Positions 1-11,243 of a stretch of 64,000 nucleotides of DNA are shown here, piece by piece. Position 1 is the first letter of the stretch; each line of letters opens with the position of its first letter. The stretch is taken from assembly GCA_018857735.1 (NCBI GenBank), contig JABMCL010001087.1, positions 1,027,001 to 1,091,000 on the forward strand, read 5' to 3'. The position numbers and the translations under genes were made by a program. The notes under the pieces were generated by a model. The model worked only from the letters and a program-made list of their open reading frames with translations. It ran no database searches and had not been told where the DNA came from. This DNA is from Alviniconcha marisindica. Its lineage: Eukaryota > Mollusca > Gastropoda > Provannidae.

Positions 1-247
1 TGATCACCCATTCATATGATGACCACACTTGACCATGCGTAACTTTGGCTTTCAGGAGCAAGTACTCTTACCACTGACTCCCCATCATCTTTCTGATTTA
101 ATTGCAACACCTACAGACATTGTGTGGGTGGGTGGAGGGGGGTGCATGTGTGTGCTGCATGATGTATATGTGTTGGTGGGTTTTATGTTAAAAAAAGAAG
201 AGATACCTCTTTCTTTTCTAACAGTCATTTATTGTTTTTTGTTTCAG

Positions 248-308
248 GCCCATGGGAGTATCAATACAAGAACAGAGCAAAGGAAAGAAAGGTCCTAAGA
301 AAAAATGA
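248..308 (+). CDS. Probable 3'-terminal coding exon of an unidentified gene
   Basis: A pyrimidine-rich tract ending TTTCAG at 242-247 looks like a 3' splice site. After it, one frame reads PMGVSIQEQSKGKKGPKKK and stops at 306-308. A basic, lysine-rich tail of this kind is common at protein C-termini, but I do not recognise the protein. A second frame, starting with two leftover bases (PWEYQYKNRAKERK), stays open to about 350 and cannot be excluded. An AATAAA at 335-340 follows closely and could be its polyadenylation signal. The preceding exon would mostly lie left of the window. A CTTTCAG at 49-55 followed by open sequence up to about 120 is a weak candidate for it. Confidence 0.35.
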
Positions 309-2972
309 GTGTTTCCAAAGCAGTGAGAGGTCATAATAAAGGTCATAAAGCAGTTTGGATTAAGGTTGGAATTGTTTCTGTATTTTTTCTTACATTAAGA
401 TCACTTTGGCGATTACGTATGGTAGTTTTGACTGGAGTACTCTTTGGCAGTCTGTTGCAATGTAGCTTTTAGCTGTTGTCCATGTGTGCAGTTATCCTCA
501 ACTGTCAGCACACTGAGGAAGGCTATGTATTTTGAACCTTTCTGCCTTTTTCTTCACACCTATTTATGTACTGTATATTGCACATGCCAAGCTTCTTTGT
601 TAAGTGAGAGTAATTATGGCAGCACTTTGTGATATATAAGCTTGTAGGAATATAATATATTTTGTTTAAAAAAAAAAATCAGTTAAGTTTCTGTTTGAGC
701 AGCACTGCTTTTTTCTCTCTCTCTCTCTCTCATATTGCAATTTACATTACATAGCTTTATATTGGGAGTTGGCAAAAGAATAAGAATATTAAACTATTGC
801 AATAAGAGTATTAATCATTTTTATAGGGTGCTATTCTTTAAACTTCCACACTCACAAATACTGAGAAAATAAATACAGGCAACAACAAACCAGAAACACC
901 TGAGGAGGAATAATGAAAGAATTATCACATCCTTTAGGTCCAAATGTAGCAAAACAAACACACACAGAAACAAGCAAGCAACTGAATGTTGAAGCATTAT
1001 AATTTGATCTGGAAGACCTTAAAGAAGTTAGATTGAGTAAGTCCAAAGAAAGAAGAGAAGAAGAAAAAAAAAGAGAGAGAGAAATTAAGAAAGACCTGTT
1101 CCCTTCCTAAAGAGCCTATTGGGTGCATCAGTCCCCTCCAGAGCCAAATCCAATGTTAGCCCACAGTGCTAAACAGAGAGCAGCAGGGTTATAAAAAATC
1201 TGATCCTGGTGGGGACCATTATTGTATTGGTTGCCTAGTTAAGACACGTGTTTCACTACCTGAGTAGCTCATCAGTGACCACCAGCAGAGGATATTAGCC
1301 CAATACTAACAAAAGAAAATGATGAGAGGATATCAGCCCAGTACTAACGATAGAAAACCAACGTCTATGTAATAGAGTCCATTAGCATGGAAAAATACTC
1401 TAAGCTGATGCACCTAAACTCTAAACGAAGGTAGACATGTATTCAGGAGAAGTAAAAAAAACTTCTGTCATTAATTAAGTCTGTTTTGAATGTTAAAAAA
1501 AAAAAATCTTCTTTGAAATGCTGAATTTAGAAAGTCTGAGAGTACTTTGCAAAGAATATTAACTCTGCAATGTGAATACTCTCTCCTTAACCTGTGGATC
1601 CATAAGTAAGTAAGTAAGTTGGTGTTTTATGCCCATCCATAAAGGATGCTTGAAAATCTTAGATCTGGAAAATAAAAATGGCGCTATGATATAGGTGTTA
1701 AGGCATCGAGGCAGTTCAACTCTCAACAGTAAATACTTGTGCTTGGATCCAATAAATGGATGCAATTTTCTTTGGAGAACTAATTATTTAGGTCAAAGCA
1801 TAGAAAAACAAACAAAAAAGCAAGTAATTGATTGAATTTTCACATCCTGTGGTTGACAGTTACTGATTTTGGGCATTACAGAAAGTGATAGTTTGTGTGT
1901 TTGCCTGCAGTTGTGAGCTTTTGCCACAGAATGTGTTAAGGCCCTGATCCACTTTGGAGCACAGTCATGTGACTTCAGCATGATGTAGTAATGTCATCAA
2001 CAGATGTCATGGAGCATGCTGTGCCACATGTTTTTGCATTGATTGATTGGAAAGATGATTGTTGGTAACTGTCACTTTTGAATCAAATAGCAGACACCAG
2101 TGGTGAAGAAATTGCAGCATTGATTGCATTATTAGTATCCTGTCAAAGCTAGGATAAAAGAATGGAAGCTATTACATCACCATTTTTACAATTACCACAC
2201 AGATGACACAAAGAAAAATACCCAATATTATAATTGTGTTCAAAGCACAGTCTTGATTTATTAGATCAAATACATTGCTAGCTGGTAGTCAGCTAGGCTT
2301 AACAAGGCCTGTTAATTGTACATGACTTTCATTGGCTGTCATATGGCTTGTGTTAGATAAGAATCAGATGAGAATGGAGAAGTTTGAAACCTGCATGACA
2401 TGATGAGATGCTCAACTGGGATTTCACAGTCAGTCTGTCCCAACAGCAACGCATTGTATCTGTTGTAGTCATATGACAGTGCTCAAATGTGGATCAGGGC
2501 CTTTAGTTGAATGGAGGCATCTTTATATATCATATATATATATAAAACTTTGCAATAAATAATGGAATAGCATTGATGCAATAATGTGAACCTTGTGTGT
2601 TTTGTAAAAGTCAAGAACCCTCTGTGTGCGCTTGGCCTGTTGTTTGGTTTTCTCTGTATTAAGTGAATGAAATTTATATATGTGCAGGTTGCTGATGCTG
2701 TTGAATTTTTCTTTATGTGATCGAATGCAGATTGCACTGTGGGGTTATTTAGCTGATTGTACTTTGCCATCCTGTCTTTTTCTTTTGTCTGGGCTTTGGC
2801 CTAGTTGTGTGGGGGTTGCATTTGACATCATTCAGTTGCAATTCTGCCTTCCATTCATTTTCACATATAATTTTATTTTGACATTACTTTGAGACCTAAA
2901 ATGACCACATGAAGAGAGAAGTGAAAAACACCAACTGTCACTCTTCAGTGATGTGGGCTGAAAAGAAGTAAT
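309..2972. other. 3' UTR / intergenic sequence, no gene seen
   Basis: AT-rich sequence with short open frames only and no recognisable domain or splice-linked exon chain. A diverged tandem duplication of about 50 bases (GAGGATATTAGCCC and GAGGATATCAGCCC) lies at about 1285-1360. A short CT run lies at 714-731. Confidence 0.6.
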
Positions 2973-3415
2973 ATCCAAACACATAAAAGGTTCAAAAGAA
3001 CACTAGCTATTTATTAGAACAAAACACAACATGTGAATTTTGGGGATAATCCCCTTTATCAAGCTACAAAGCAACACTTAAACAACAGTTAAACAGTGAA
3101 AAATGAGATGGAGAGCTATAAGCCATGCACTTATATGTTTTTGGTTGAGCTATATTGTTTTCATGTCCAGTGCTTGGAAGAAATGCCAAAGATTGTCATG
3201 CCAACATTCTTCCAAACACTGGACATCAAAACAACATAGCGCAACCATTAACATAAAGGTGGCTTAGTTCTCCATCTCATTTTTCATCACTTTTCACTGT
3301 TTAACTGTTGTTTAAGTGTCTTTTTGTAGCTTGATAAAAGGGATTGCCCTGTAATTTGCATGTTGTGTTTTGTCCTAATAAATAGCATTCTTCTGAACCT
3401 TTTATGTGTTTGGAT
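2973..3415. mobile_element. 443-bp fold-back (MITE-like) element
   Basis: The left end begins ATCCAAACACATAAAAGG and the right end is its reverse complement, CC..TTTATGTGTTTGGAT. The match continues inward for well over 100 bases on each side, including the motif around GTTAAACAGTG and CACTGTTTAAC. A further inner match flanks the centre (CATGTCCAGTG against CACTGGACAT). The whole unit is therefore an imperfect palindrome with almost no unique core, which is the structure of a fold-back MITE. It has no coding capacity. Partial copies of its arms occur elsewhere in this window at about 12636-12680, 21640-21712 and 38284-38412. Confidence 0.8.
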
Positions 3416-5200
3416 CTTGTTTTAAAATGCTAGCAGTCATTCTTGTTTCAGATTTTTGAAAAGAAATAAAGTCAGGAACCTCTGGCTGTGGCTCATTTGT
3501 TGTTACCTGCTTCCAATCAGTTCCTTCCATCACAAGCACTTTACATCTACTCTAAAAAACAAAACAAAAAATTTCTTATGATGTACCAATCTACCATAAC
3601 TTTCTTTCATTTTGTAAACATGTGATCAGAATGAAAATATCTAGCATAGACATATATATGCAGTCAGGCTGGTAGAAAATCCAATAACTTCAATAAAACA
3701 TCCTATAAATGAAAACTGTGCACGATACTCGTCTGATTTAAACACAGAAATCATTGCTGCATCCTTGACCTTATTTTCAGTCTCTGTGACCCATAATGAA
3801 TGCAACCCAGTTTGGACTTGGAGCTTGGGGATAAGCAGAATATATGTATGCACAGGTTTGTCCCACAATTTGCTTTATGTAAGCACAATTTCTCCATTAT
3901 ATTAATAAAAAAGAGAGAAAAAAAGGAAAAGGTCAACTAAATGGATGATACATATAGCTATATATTTGAATGCTAAACATATTTTTCTGCTCATACAAGT
4001 CAGAGGAAAAATTACCTGTGCTAGTAATGCAATGATGATTGTATGCATTAATAAAGGTGCATGCTGGGCCACAATTTCAATGAAATTGTGTGTGAGCAGA
4101 GTGTGGTGAGTGGAAGATTAATTTTGAGCACAAAATTATAATGGCTTGCTTGATTGTCATAAGTGTCACTCTGTTTATTTTAGTATTATTGTTAACCAGC
4201 AGCAGTACTGTTGTTGTTGGCAGTTTATGTACATTTTTGTAACATATTGCCTTTACTTTTTGATCTCTTGTTACACTTGTGCAGTTCATGAATGCATTGC
4301 AGCAGTGTGGCTAATTTGTGAAGACACTGGCCTGAAGATCAAGATGTTGCACATTCAGACCCCAGCTCAAACAATAGCTTCCTCCTCCCATTCCTTGGTC
4401 TCAGGGTGGTGGCTGGTCTTCCAGATGAGACTGGAAAGCAATAACCAACAAGCAGCAACTGGGGTTCCATGCTCTACAGGCCCGCATATGGTTAAAGGTT
4501 CCACTGAGAAGAGAGAGAAAAAAGAAGAAGAAGAAAAAAAACTTCTGCTGAAATTCATGAATGTAGGAAGCTAATTGACCTCTCACTTTCAGCCAGATCG
4601 CAATAGCTCTTCTTACTAAGACAAAACAGCATAAACGACATAAAGCATGTTTGAACTTGTGCATCAAACTGCACTGACCCAAGACACTTGATCATTCTTT
4701 TTTTAAAGCACAGGCACATGCTTTGTTTACATTACAAAGGCATGTGGACAGCCCATGGGCTTCGTCTTTAAGGAGGTGTGTTTTGTAGGCAGGTGCTGAC
4801 TGGCAAAAGCTATTCTGTCTGGTGAGTGGGCAACCTGTTAAGCAGGCTGGGTAGTGCTTCTCTTCTTTTGCCATTGTTTTTTGTTTGTTTTTGTTTTCAC
4901 AGAAAGCTGCCTGAATTTTTTGTGCATGAAAAATTCCATTATGTGGGACCGTAAAGTTTAGAAACACACCCTTGTGCATAAAGAAAGCAAACAGAAAAGT
5001 AGTTTCAACTCCCCTGTACCACCTACCCAAAGTAAATTTTCACAGAACTATCTGCTGTCCCTACCTGAAGTAAGCTTCTCCCCTAGTACTATCCATTGGG
5101 GAGCTCTCTCATGGCGCAAGTTTGTCAGTTTGTTTGCCAGTCATTTTATGTAGTGTGGCCAAGTGGGGAAGGGACTAGACTCAGGAGTGAGAACTTCCAT

Positions 5201-5201
<1 letters not shown>

Positions 5202-5260
<59 letters not shown>
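5202..5260. repeat. (CA)n microsatellite
   Basis: Uninterrupted CA dinucleotide run of about 29 units. Confidence 0.95.
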
Positions 5261-5263
<3 letters not shown>

Positions 5264-5780
5264 TACACCTCACTGAAATCCTCTCATGGTCTCAATATTA
5301 AGTCCTGGACAGCTGAAACCCCTTAGGGTACTTTATGAGTTATAGGGGTACATTTGAATAAGTTTAAAGGATCTGGCAAAATTTGGGGAAAATCCCACCA
5401 AGTAAGTAACTTGGTTTTGTTGTTGTTGTTTTTATGCCCAGTCAACCAGGACAGTTATATTAGGGCAACCCACCAACATTCAAAGTGATTTGATATACTG
5501 CTGTTCCACAAAAAAAGTAACCAAAATACCCCAGGGGACTGTGAACCTAAAGTGGGACAATGAACCTAAAGTGTGCAACAGAACAAATGGGGATGGTGGT
5601 GGCTTTGATGACTGTGATATGAATAATGTCCTTGTCTTTGCAGCTGTCAGGTAAAACAGTTGCCTGTTTTTCCATTCAAATGAATGTTATTATACATTGC
5701 GGCTTTCCTATCCATTGAAATGCTCTGAAACCAAATATTTGCACATCATTTTGTTCAGTCTTAAATAAAGCAGCATATTT

Positions 5781-6013
5781 AACCTTTTGTGCATTATGTG
5801 ATTTTTTTATGTCAACAGTCTAAGTGAAAACCATTGTTTTTAACCTTTTGTGCATTATGTGACTTTTTATGCTGTTTAAATAAAAAGCATCATCTGTTTC
5901 AACCTTCTGTGATATTATGTTTTAAAAAAAAGAAGTTGATTCTGATCAAGAATCTTAATTAAAAAGCATTATTTTAACCTTTTGTGAAGTATATGATTTT
6001 TAAATGCTGCCAG

Positions 6014-6015
<2 letters not shown>
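5781..6015. repeat. Four-unit diverged tandem repeat, 59-75 bp
   Basis: Units start at 5781, 5842, 5901 and 5976, each with AACCTTTTGTG or AACCTTCTGTG followed by ATTATGTGA-like sequence and a T run. The last unit is closed by a (TA)n run at 6016-6070. Confidence 0.75.

Positions 6016-6070
<55 letters not shown>
6016..6070. repeat. (TA)n microsatellite
   Basis: Perfect TA run; self-complementary and able to extrude as a cruciform. Confidence 0.95.
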
Positions 6071-6073
<3 letters not shown>

Positions 6074-6379
6074 TTAGATTTCTTTTTTAGATTTCTGATT
6101 GCAATTCAGTATGTCAAATAGTGAGTCAGTCTGAGGGGAGAATTTGTTGCAGGGCAAGACACATTTTGAATCATGATGAACTTTTGCAGTGTTATTATAT
6201 AGCCTGCCAGTTTCCCAAGCATTTTTTGTGTTGATTTCCACAAGCAAAAATAGACTTCACTGTACAAAAGCTGATGTAAATTCAAGATGTTACTTTCAAG
6301 TTGATTTGTTTGTTGTCTTCTGGATATTTTTTACTTCATGCTTTTTCTGTGTCTTTAAAGTTACAAGGAGTTGTTTTTA

Positions 6380-6493
<114 letters not shown>

Positions 6494-7195
6494 TTTTTGT
6501 TGGTTGGCAATTGTAGGATTTACTAGTTTTATGTATATGTAACCAAACCGCCAGCGCTGTACATACACCACTTCAGTGGATTATTTTTTCCAACCTGCTA
6601 CAGTCACTCATTCCAAATCACATGCGACAAGACCACAGTGAGCCTGCTTCAGAGCAGAGAATAGCATTATTTTAAAATAATCAACAAACATGTATTGCCA
6701 AACCATAGAGTATGTGCCTAACAATTATTTTTTCTGGACCAGCACTTGCATGATCTACACTCAAGCCAATTAAAATATTGCAATGATATTGTTCTGTTTG
6801 TTGTCCTTTTATGTTACACTTCATTTGAACACAATGTTGAAAAACTAGAAGTATTCCTCAAATGTTCCACATGTTCTTTCTTTCCTCAAAGATTGTAAAG
6901 TGCAAGCCATGATCTCTGACCTGACCTGTGATATGTAAATGAAATACGACCATGTGTTGTTATGGTTTCTTCATTTCCCCAGTTGTAGTGCAATTTAGTG
7001 TCAGCGTATGAAGTAAAGCAACGAAAAACAACTGATTTGTTGGCAAGTTTGTTTTGTTGGGTATGCTGGCTGGTGTGAATGTTGATCAGTCTCTCTCACT
7101 CTCTCTCTCTCACACACCCACAAACTCACAGCGTTACTCATATGTAACAGCACATGAGTCATGTGCGATGGTTTTGGTGTTGTTACATGGGGATG

Positions 7196-7222
7196 TGTGT
7201 GTGTGTGTGTGTGTGTGCGTGC

Positions 7223-7254
<32 letters not shown>
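7196..7254. repeat. (GT)n microsatellite with GC interruptions
   Basis: GT run broken by GTGCGTGCGTGC in the middle. Confidence 0.9.
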
Positions 7255-8021
7255 TCGTCGGTTAAACCTTGATGAAAAGTCGGAGCTGTTACGCTTTCCA
7301 TTCACTTATAACCCATGCAATGATTCAAGGACGCAAATGCGTTGAGCACCGCCAATGAAATAAGTTTATAGATATACTGTATGTTCTACAACTTTCTTCT
7401 ACCAGAACAAAACTGAGCAAAACACTAAACTCGGCCTTGGGGTTACTAGGTGAGGGAAATGGAAAGGGAGCGAGCGAGGGGTTTTGTGGGGAGAGAGTGA
7501 GAGATCGTTAGACTTATTATCTTTTCTTCTGGTTTGTGTTGAGGTGGCACTCTTAAAATCTCCCGTTCATTACTTTGACTTCGCTGAAGGGGCGTCGAGG
7601 CAAGTCACACCTGGCAGGTCCGTGTGCATGAGCTTCATGGTCGCGCGCTAAAACCGTTATTACTTCATTCTACGGAAGCTAGATACACGAACAAACGAGA
7701 AACATTGGACTTGCATTTACTGGACTGACATATATCTACTGTACGTCGCAGTTGTCCATAACCCATAATTCTGGTTTGTCGGTATGGTTGCGTTTACAAT
7801 CAGACGGTATTGCGCATGCGTGCATATCGAATTTCTAGTCCACGCGCTGCTGGCCGGCGCCGATGCACTGGAACCAGCTGCAATCAGCAAACCGATGGAA
7901 AGCCAAGCCAGAACAAAACAGAAGACACCAGAAGCTTCCAGGGAATATGTTATGAAACCTGAAAGTCATATTCATGCCCGCACTCACATGTCGCCACGTT
8001 CCGAGTGGCGTTCTGCTACGA

Positions 8022-8044
8022 GAAGAATCTCGAACTCTCTGGAA
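8022..8044 (+). promoter_or_regulatory. Heat-shock element, five phased pentamers
   Basis: The heat-shock factor consensus alternates GAA and TTC every five bases. Here the five phased triplets are GAA, ATC, GAA, CTC, GAA at 8022, 8027, 8032, 8037 and 8042: three perfect and two with one mismatch. A CCAAT box (GCCAATCA, about 8048), a GC box (CGCCCCGCCCC, about 8061) and an NRF-1-like palindrome (TGCGCATGCGCG, about 8082) lie just downstream. Confidence 0.65.
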
Positions 8045-8146
8045 GGTGCCAATCACATAACGCCCCGCCCCTTTTAAGATCTGCGCATGCGCGCGCAATA
8101 CTCCGCAGTGTTTGTAAACAGAAAGCGCGTGTCATTGCCGCGTCGA

Positions 8147-8164
8147 GAAAATTCCTGTACTTTC
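8147..8164 (+). promoter_or_regulatory. Second heat-shock element, four phased pentamers
   Basis: Phased triplets GAA (8147), TTC (8152), GTA (8157, one mismatch) and TTC (8162). It lies about 125 bases upstream of the TATA box at 8286. Confidence 0.6.
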
Positions 8165-8285
8165 GAGTGACGAAAGAGATGACAATAAAAACTTCGACCG
8201 TTGGAGCTCCGCTCACAACAGCACTGCAGCAACGAGCGAAAGCTACGGTCGAAATATACGGGCAGAGTTTCTGTGAATACGAACG

Positions 8286-8319
8286 TTTTATAGGCTACAC
8301 TACGCACTTCTCTTCAGTC
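8286..8319 (+). promoter_or_regulatory. TATA box and initiator of the double-crystallin gene
   Basis: TTTTATAGG at 8286-8294 is followed by TCAGTC, a match to the TCAKTY initiator, with its A at 8316. The spacing of about 28 bases is that of a focused TATA/Inr promoter. A TTTTAAG at about 8072 is an alternative TATA that would give a 5' UTR of about 240 bases. Confidence 0.6.
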
Positions 8320-8341
8320 CTTCAGTGAAGATTTTTTACCC

Positions 8342-10648
8342 ATGATCGACTGTTTACTTGGTCACCCAACCATGCGTTTCATTCCTGTGTTCACGAGCGA
8401 CCAGTTCTCACCCCACCGGGCTCACCTGTCCGGTGGCGGCGGCATCAGACGGGGAGGAAATTTCGTTCCTCCCCAGATGCCTGGGACGTGTCCTACACAC
8501 TCTTCTGCCACCCCGCCCTGGTCTCAGGCTGCCTCGGCTTTCATCCCTTTGGTGCTGGGATCCAGGGCAGCTGCACCTTCGCACTGTGACACTGCCAGAC
8601 ACAGCGCGTCCCATCATCAGTCTACCCCCACATCTGGTCATTCTCATCGGATGCCGAATTCCTTCTGCGGTGCGGCTGGTGGGTACCTCATGCCGCAGTG
8701 CGTCATCAACGACGCCCTCCACACTGCCCAAGAACTGTTGGGGGATCTGTTCGGTGGCAATCTTGGTCAGCCAGACAGCGGTGAAACATTTGAAGCTTGC
8801 AGCGGGTGCCGCTCGGCTCCCAAAGCGACTGGTGGGACCGGTCACGGTGTCTCCAAGGACCGTTCCGCCTGTGGGTGTACCGCCGCCAAGGCCGGAAAGT
8901 GTAGCGGGGAGTCGTCTACCACACCGATTCCTCCTAACCAGAAATCCTCGAACGACCATTCCAGAGGCGAGAAAAAGACTGCTGAACATGCATCGACTGT
9001 GACAGCTGATAAGAAAGGTGGTCAGAAGCAAAACAGTGAGGCGGCGGCGGCAGAAAACGACAGTGGAGATCGACATGATGGCGGCAGCGCGGCACCGAGA
9101 AATCCAACATGGACTCACTCTCTCTGCCTTCCTGGGTTTGCCCCCAACGAGATCCACCTGAAGGTCAAAGACGGAAAGGTGCACGTGCACGCCCGTCACG
9201 AGGAGTCGCGTGGCCCAGGTACGTGTCTCAGCAGACTGGAAATGTTGCAGACTGTGCCGTTGCCCGAGAACGTGGAACAGAAAAAGCTAGCTTGCTTTCT
9301 GCAGCCTGACGGCACCATGCTGCTCTGCGCACCTCTTGCAACAGAATTCTGCGGCTCAGACAACGAAGCTAACAGGACGGAGGACTTGAAGAGTGACGGG
9401 TCTAAAGTGGCATCGGAAAACGACGCAGAGGGGTCGGAGATGGAAGGATCGGAAGACTCGGAGAACAAAGCTGACAACATGGAGGTTTGGGAGGACGAAG
9501 CTACGCGGATGGAGTCCCTAGAGAGCAAAGAGGAGAACGCAAAGGCTTTGGAAGACAAATCTTCCAGAATAGAGGCCTTGGATAACCAATGCGAAAGTGT
9601 GAAGGCTCTGGAGGACAAAGCAGACCAGGTGGAAGCCCTCACTTTCTTGTTGGGGAAAGAGAAGACTGAAGCATCGGACAGCCAATATCATAATGCAGTT
9701 CTTGCAGACACTGGCATAAACAAAAACGACGACACCCTAGCAGAAGAGAGAAACTCAGAATCTCCACTTGCCGAAGCCACAGAAGTTCACATCAAGCCTC
9801 TGAAGCAACTGGCAGGAGAAACACTAGGCGAGGAGAGCCGACAGTCAACCAAAGAGGGGACCGATTCTAATAAATGCGCCTCCAAGATTCTTGAGGCAGA
9901 AGATCAAGAAAAAGAAGACCCAGAAGCGTCCTATCCTATCATCCAGGAACCAGAGGACGACTTGTCAGACGGCGAAGAGAAAGAAGACGAGGAACAAACC
10001 TACGTCAGGAAATCGTCCACTAGCACTGGTGATGGCGACTTTGAAGTAATCAGTGAAGGTTTTGTTCATGTTTCGACTGACTTCGATGACATGGTGCTGC
10101 CGCCAGGCGACACAGTCGTGAATGAAGAGCAATCGAGGAACCATACTGCAGACGAAACAGGAACCAGTCCTATTGACACTGACCCAACTCCACCCATTAA
10201 ACGCAGCAGCGATACTCAGGGGGAAGCAAACGACTTAGGAAACGTCGAATGCCTTGACAATACTGGACACTTGCACAGTCTAGATTCCGAAGGCACTGAG
10301 AGCACACCTAGCGAGCACGCCAAGGAGTCTCTCGGCGGTCACGACTACCGTTCAGGGAACACTGGCGAACACGGGGGTGCGTTTCATGTGTCCTTGCCTC
10401 TGGTGGGGTTTAGCCCAGGGGACATTTACGTGAAACTTGCCGGGCACACTCTCAGCATTGAGGCTCAACGGCAGTCATGGCTCGCGGAAGCCTCCTACAC
10501 TGAGGACGTGCAGAGGCGCTTGGAGCTTCCTTCCCATTTGGACATGTCCACCGTCAGGTGTGTGTACAATAACGATGGTTGTTTGGTGATCACGGCAAGA
10601 CCTAGAGGCGACTCCCGTCAGGTGCCTGTAGAGTTTGTGTTACAGTAA
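8342..10648 (+). CDS. Intronless double alpha-crystallin-domain heat-shock protein
   Basis: A single 768-codon open frame. Residues about 250-332 form one small-heat-shock (alpha-crystallin) domain: LPGFAPNEIHLKVKDGKVHVHARHE, later LPENV and the DG-x-ML strand (QPDGTMLLCAP). Residues about 679-768 form a second: LPLVGFSPGDIYVKLAGHTLSIEA, then LELPSHLDMSTV and NNDGCLVITARP. Between them lie about 345 mostly acidic residues. The first 250 residues are Ser/Gly-rich with a Cys-rich patch. Small heat-shock proteins are ATP-independent holdases that bind unfolding clients in the cytosol; they are usually 150-250 aa with one such domain, so this protein is exceptional. The ATG at 8342 has a poor context (C at -3). 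The ATG at 8372 (AACCATGC) is better and may be the real start, giving 758 aa. Lack of introns and the upstream heat-shock elements fit an inducible stress gene. Confidence 0.85.
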   Translation: MIDCLLGHPTMRFIPVFTSDQFSPHRAHLSGGGGIRRGGNFVPPQMPGTCPTHSSATPPWSQAASAFIPLVLGSRAAAPSHCDTARHSASHHQSTPTSGHSHRMPNSFCGAAGGYLMPQCVINDALHTAQELLGDLFGGNLGQPDSGETFEACSGCRSAPKATGGTGHGVSKDRSACGCTAAKAGKCSGESSTTPIPPNQKSSNDHSRGEKKTAEHASTVTADKKGGQKQNSEAAAAENDSGDRHDGGSAAPRNPTWTHSLCLPGFAPNEIHLKVKDGKVHVHARHEESRGPGTCLSRLEMLQTVPLPENVEQKKLACFLQPDGTMLLCAPLATEFCGSDNEANRTEDLKSDGSKVASENDAEGSEMEGSEDSENKADNMEVWEDEATRMESLESKEENAKALEDKSSRIEALDNQCESVKALEDKADQVEALTFLLGKEKTEASDSQYHNAVLADTGINKNDDTLAEERNSESPLAEATEVHIKPLKQLAGETLGEESRQSTKEGTDSNKCASKILEAEDQEKEDPEASYPIIQEPEDDLSDGEEKEDEEQTYVRKSSTSTGDGDFEVISEGFVHVSTDFDDMVLPPGDTVVNEEQSRNHTADETGTSPIDTDPTPPIKRSSDTQGEANDLGNVECLDNTGHLHSLDSEGTESTPSEHAKESLGGHDYRSGNTGEHGGAFHVSLPLVGFSPGDIYVKLAGHTLSIEAQRQSWLAEASYTEDVQRRLELPSHLDMSTVRCVYNNDGCLVITARPRGDSRQVPVEFVLQ
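9479..9658 (+). repeat. 30-bp coding repeat (10-residue) in the acidic linker
   Basis: Six consecutive decapeptides share the pattern [hydrophobic]-[E/K]-x-[L/W]-[E/D]-[D/S/N]-[K/E/Q] followed by three variable residues: for example MEVWEDEATR, MESLESKEEN, AKALEDKSSR, IEALDNQCES, VKALEDKADQ. The last copy (VEALTFLLGK) is diverged. The charged spacing suggests an extended helix or coiled segment. Confidence 0.7.
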
Positions 10649-10920
10649 CTGCATCACATGTACATGAAGACTGTCAAAATTGTTTTGCTACGATTTTTCT
10701 GGTTTTATAAAGAATACAATACTGTTCAGACTTAAAGGCCAATACCATTGGGTGCCTGTGGAATTTGTGTCAGAGTAACTGTCGGGCTGTCAAAATTGCT
10801 ACCTTTTACAGTTTTAGCTGCTACCTTTTACAGTTTTAGCCAGAGTACAACACTATGGCAATGAATTGACAAGGTGGTGAATACTGCAAGGTGCATATGG
10901 AGTGTGTGTTGCAGTAATTC
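10618..10920 (+). repeat. Three diverged copies of the gene's last codons in tandem
   Basis: The true end (GTGCCTGTAGAGTTTGTG..CAGTAA) is at 10622-10648. Near-copies follow at about 10750-10781 (GTGCCTGTGGAATTTGTG..GAGTAACTG) and 10890-10920 (GTGCATATGGAGTGTGTG..CAGTAATTC). The period is about 131-140 bases. An exact 22-base repeat (GCTACCTTTTACAGTTTTAG) also sits at about 10798-10842. Confidence 0.7.
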
Positions 10921-11098
10921 TAGGACTAGGGGGAAAGTACAGTGCTATATTCAAATGTTTACAGGTGTGTCCATCACCACCTGCAGAAATTGGTTTGAGC
11001 CATGGTACATATGGAATTAACATGCTTAAATGTACTTGCCTGTGCATACATGTATTTGTACACATATGACTGATATGTGCCTGTGTATGTTGTGTTGG

Positions 11099-11243
11099 TG
11101 TTACACCTTCTGTGTTTTGTCAGACATGTAGATGTTACACCTTTCACGTTTTGTCAGAGGCATCAGTATTACACCTTTTGTGTTTTGTCAGCATCAAGGC
11201 TCAACAGCAGATGTTTCGGCATTGCACCTGTCATGTTTTGTTA
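11099..11243 (+). repeat. Short tandem repeat in the heat-shock gene 3' UTR
   Basis: Four units containing TTACACCTT..GTTTTGTCAG start at about 11100, 11135, 11169 and 11220. The last is more diverged. Confidence 0.65.

Noticed and set aside
7784..8328. Frames of 97 and 107 codons upstream of the heat-shock gene
   Set aside because: They lie in the promoter, overlap HSE and TATA elements, and have no recognisable domain.
8358..9642. Overlapping frames of 214, 263 and 148 codons across the heat-shock gene
   Set aside because: Shadows of the 768-codon frame: no domains, and GC-rich composition favours chance openness.
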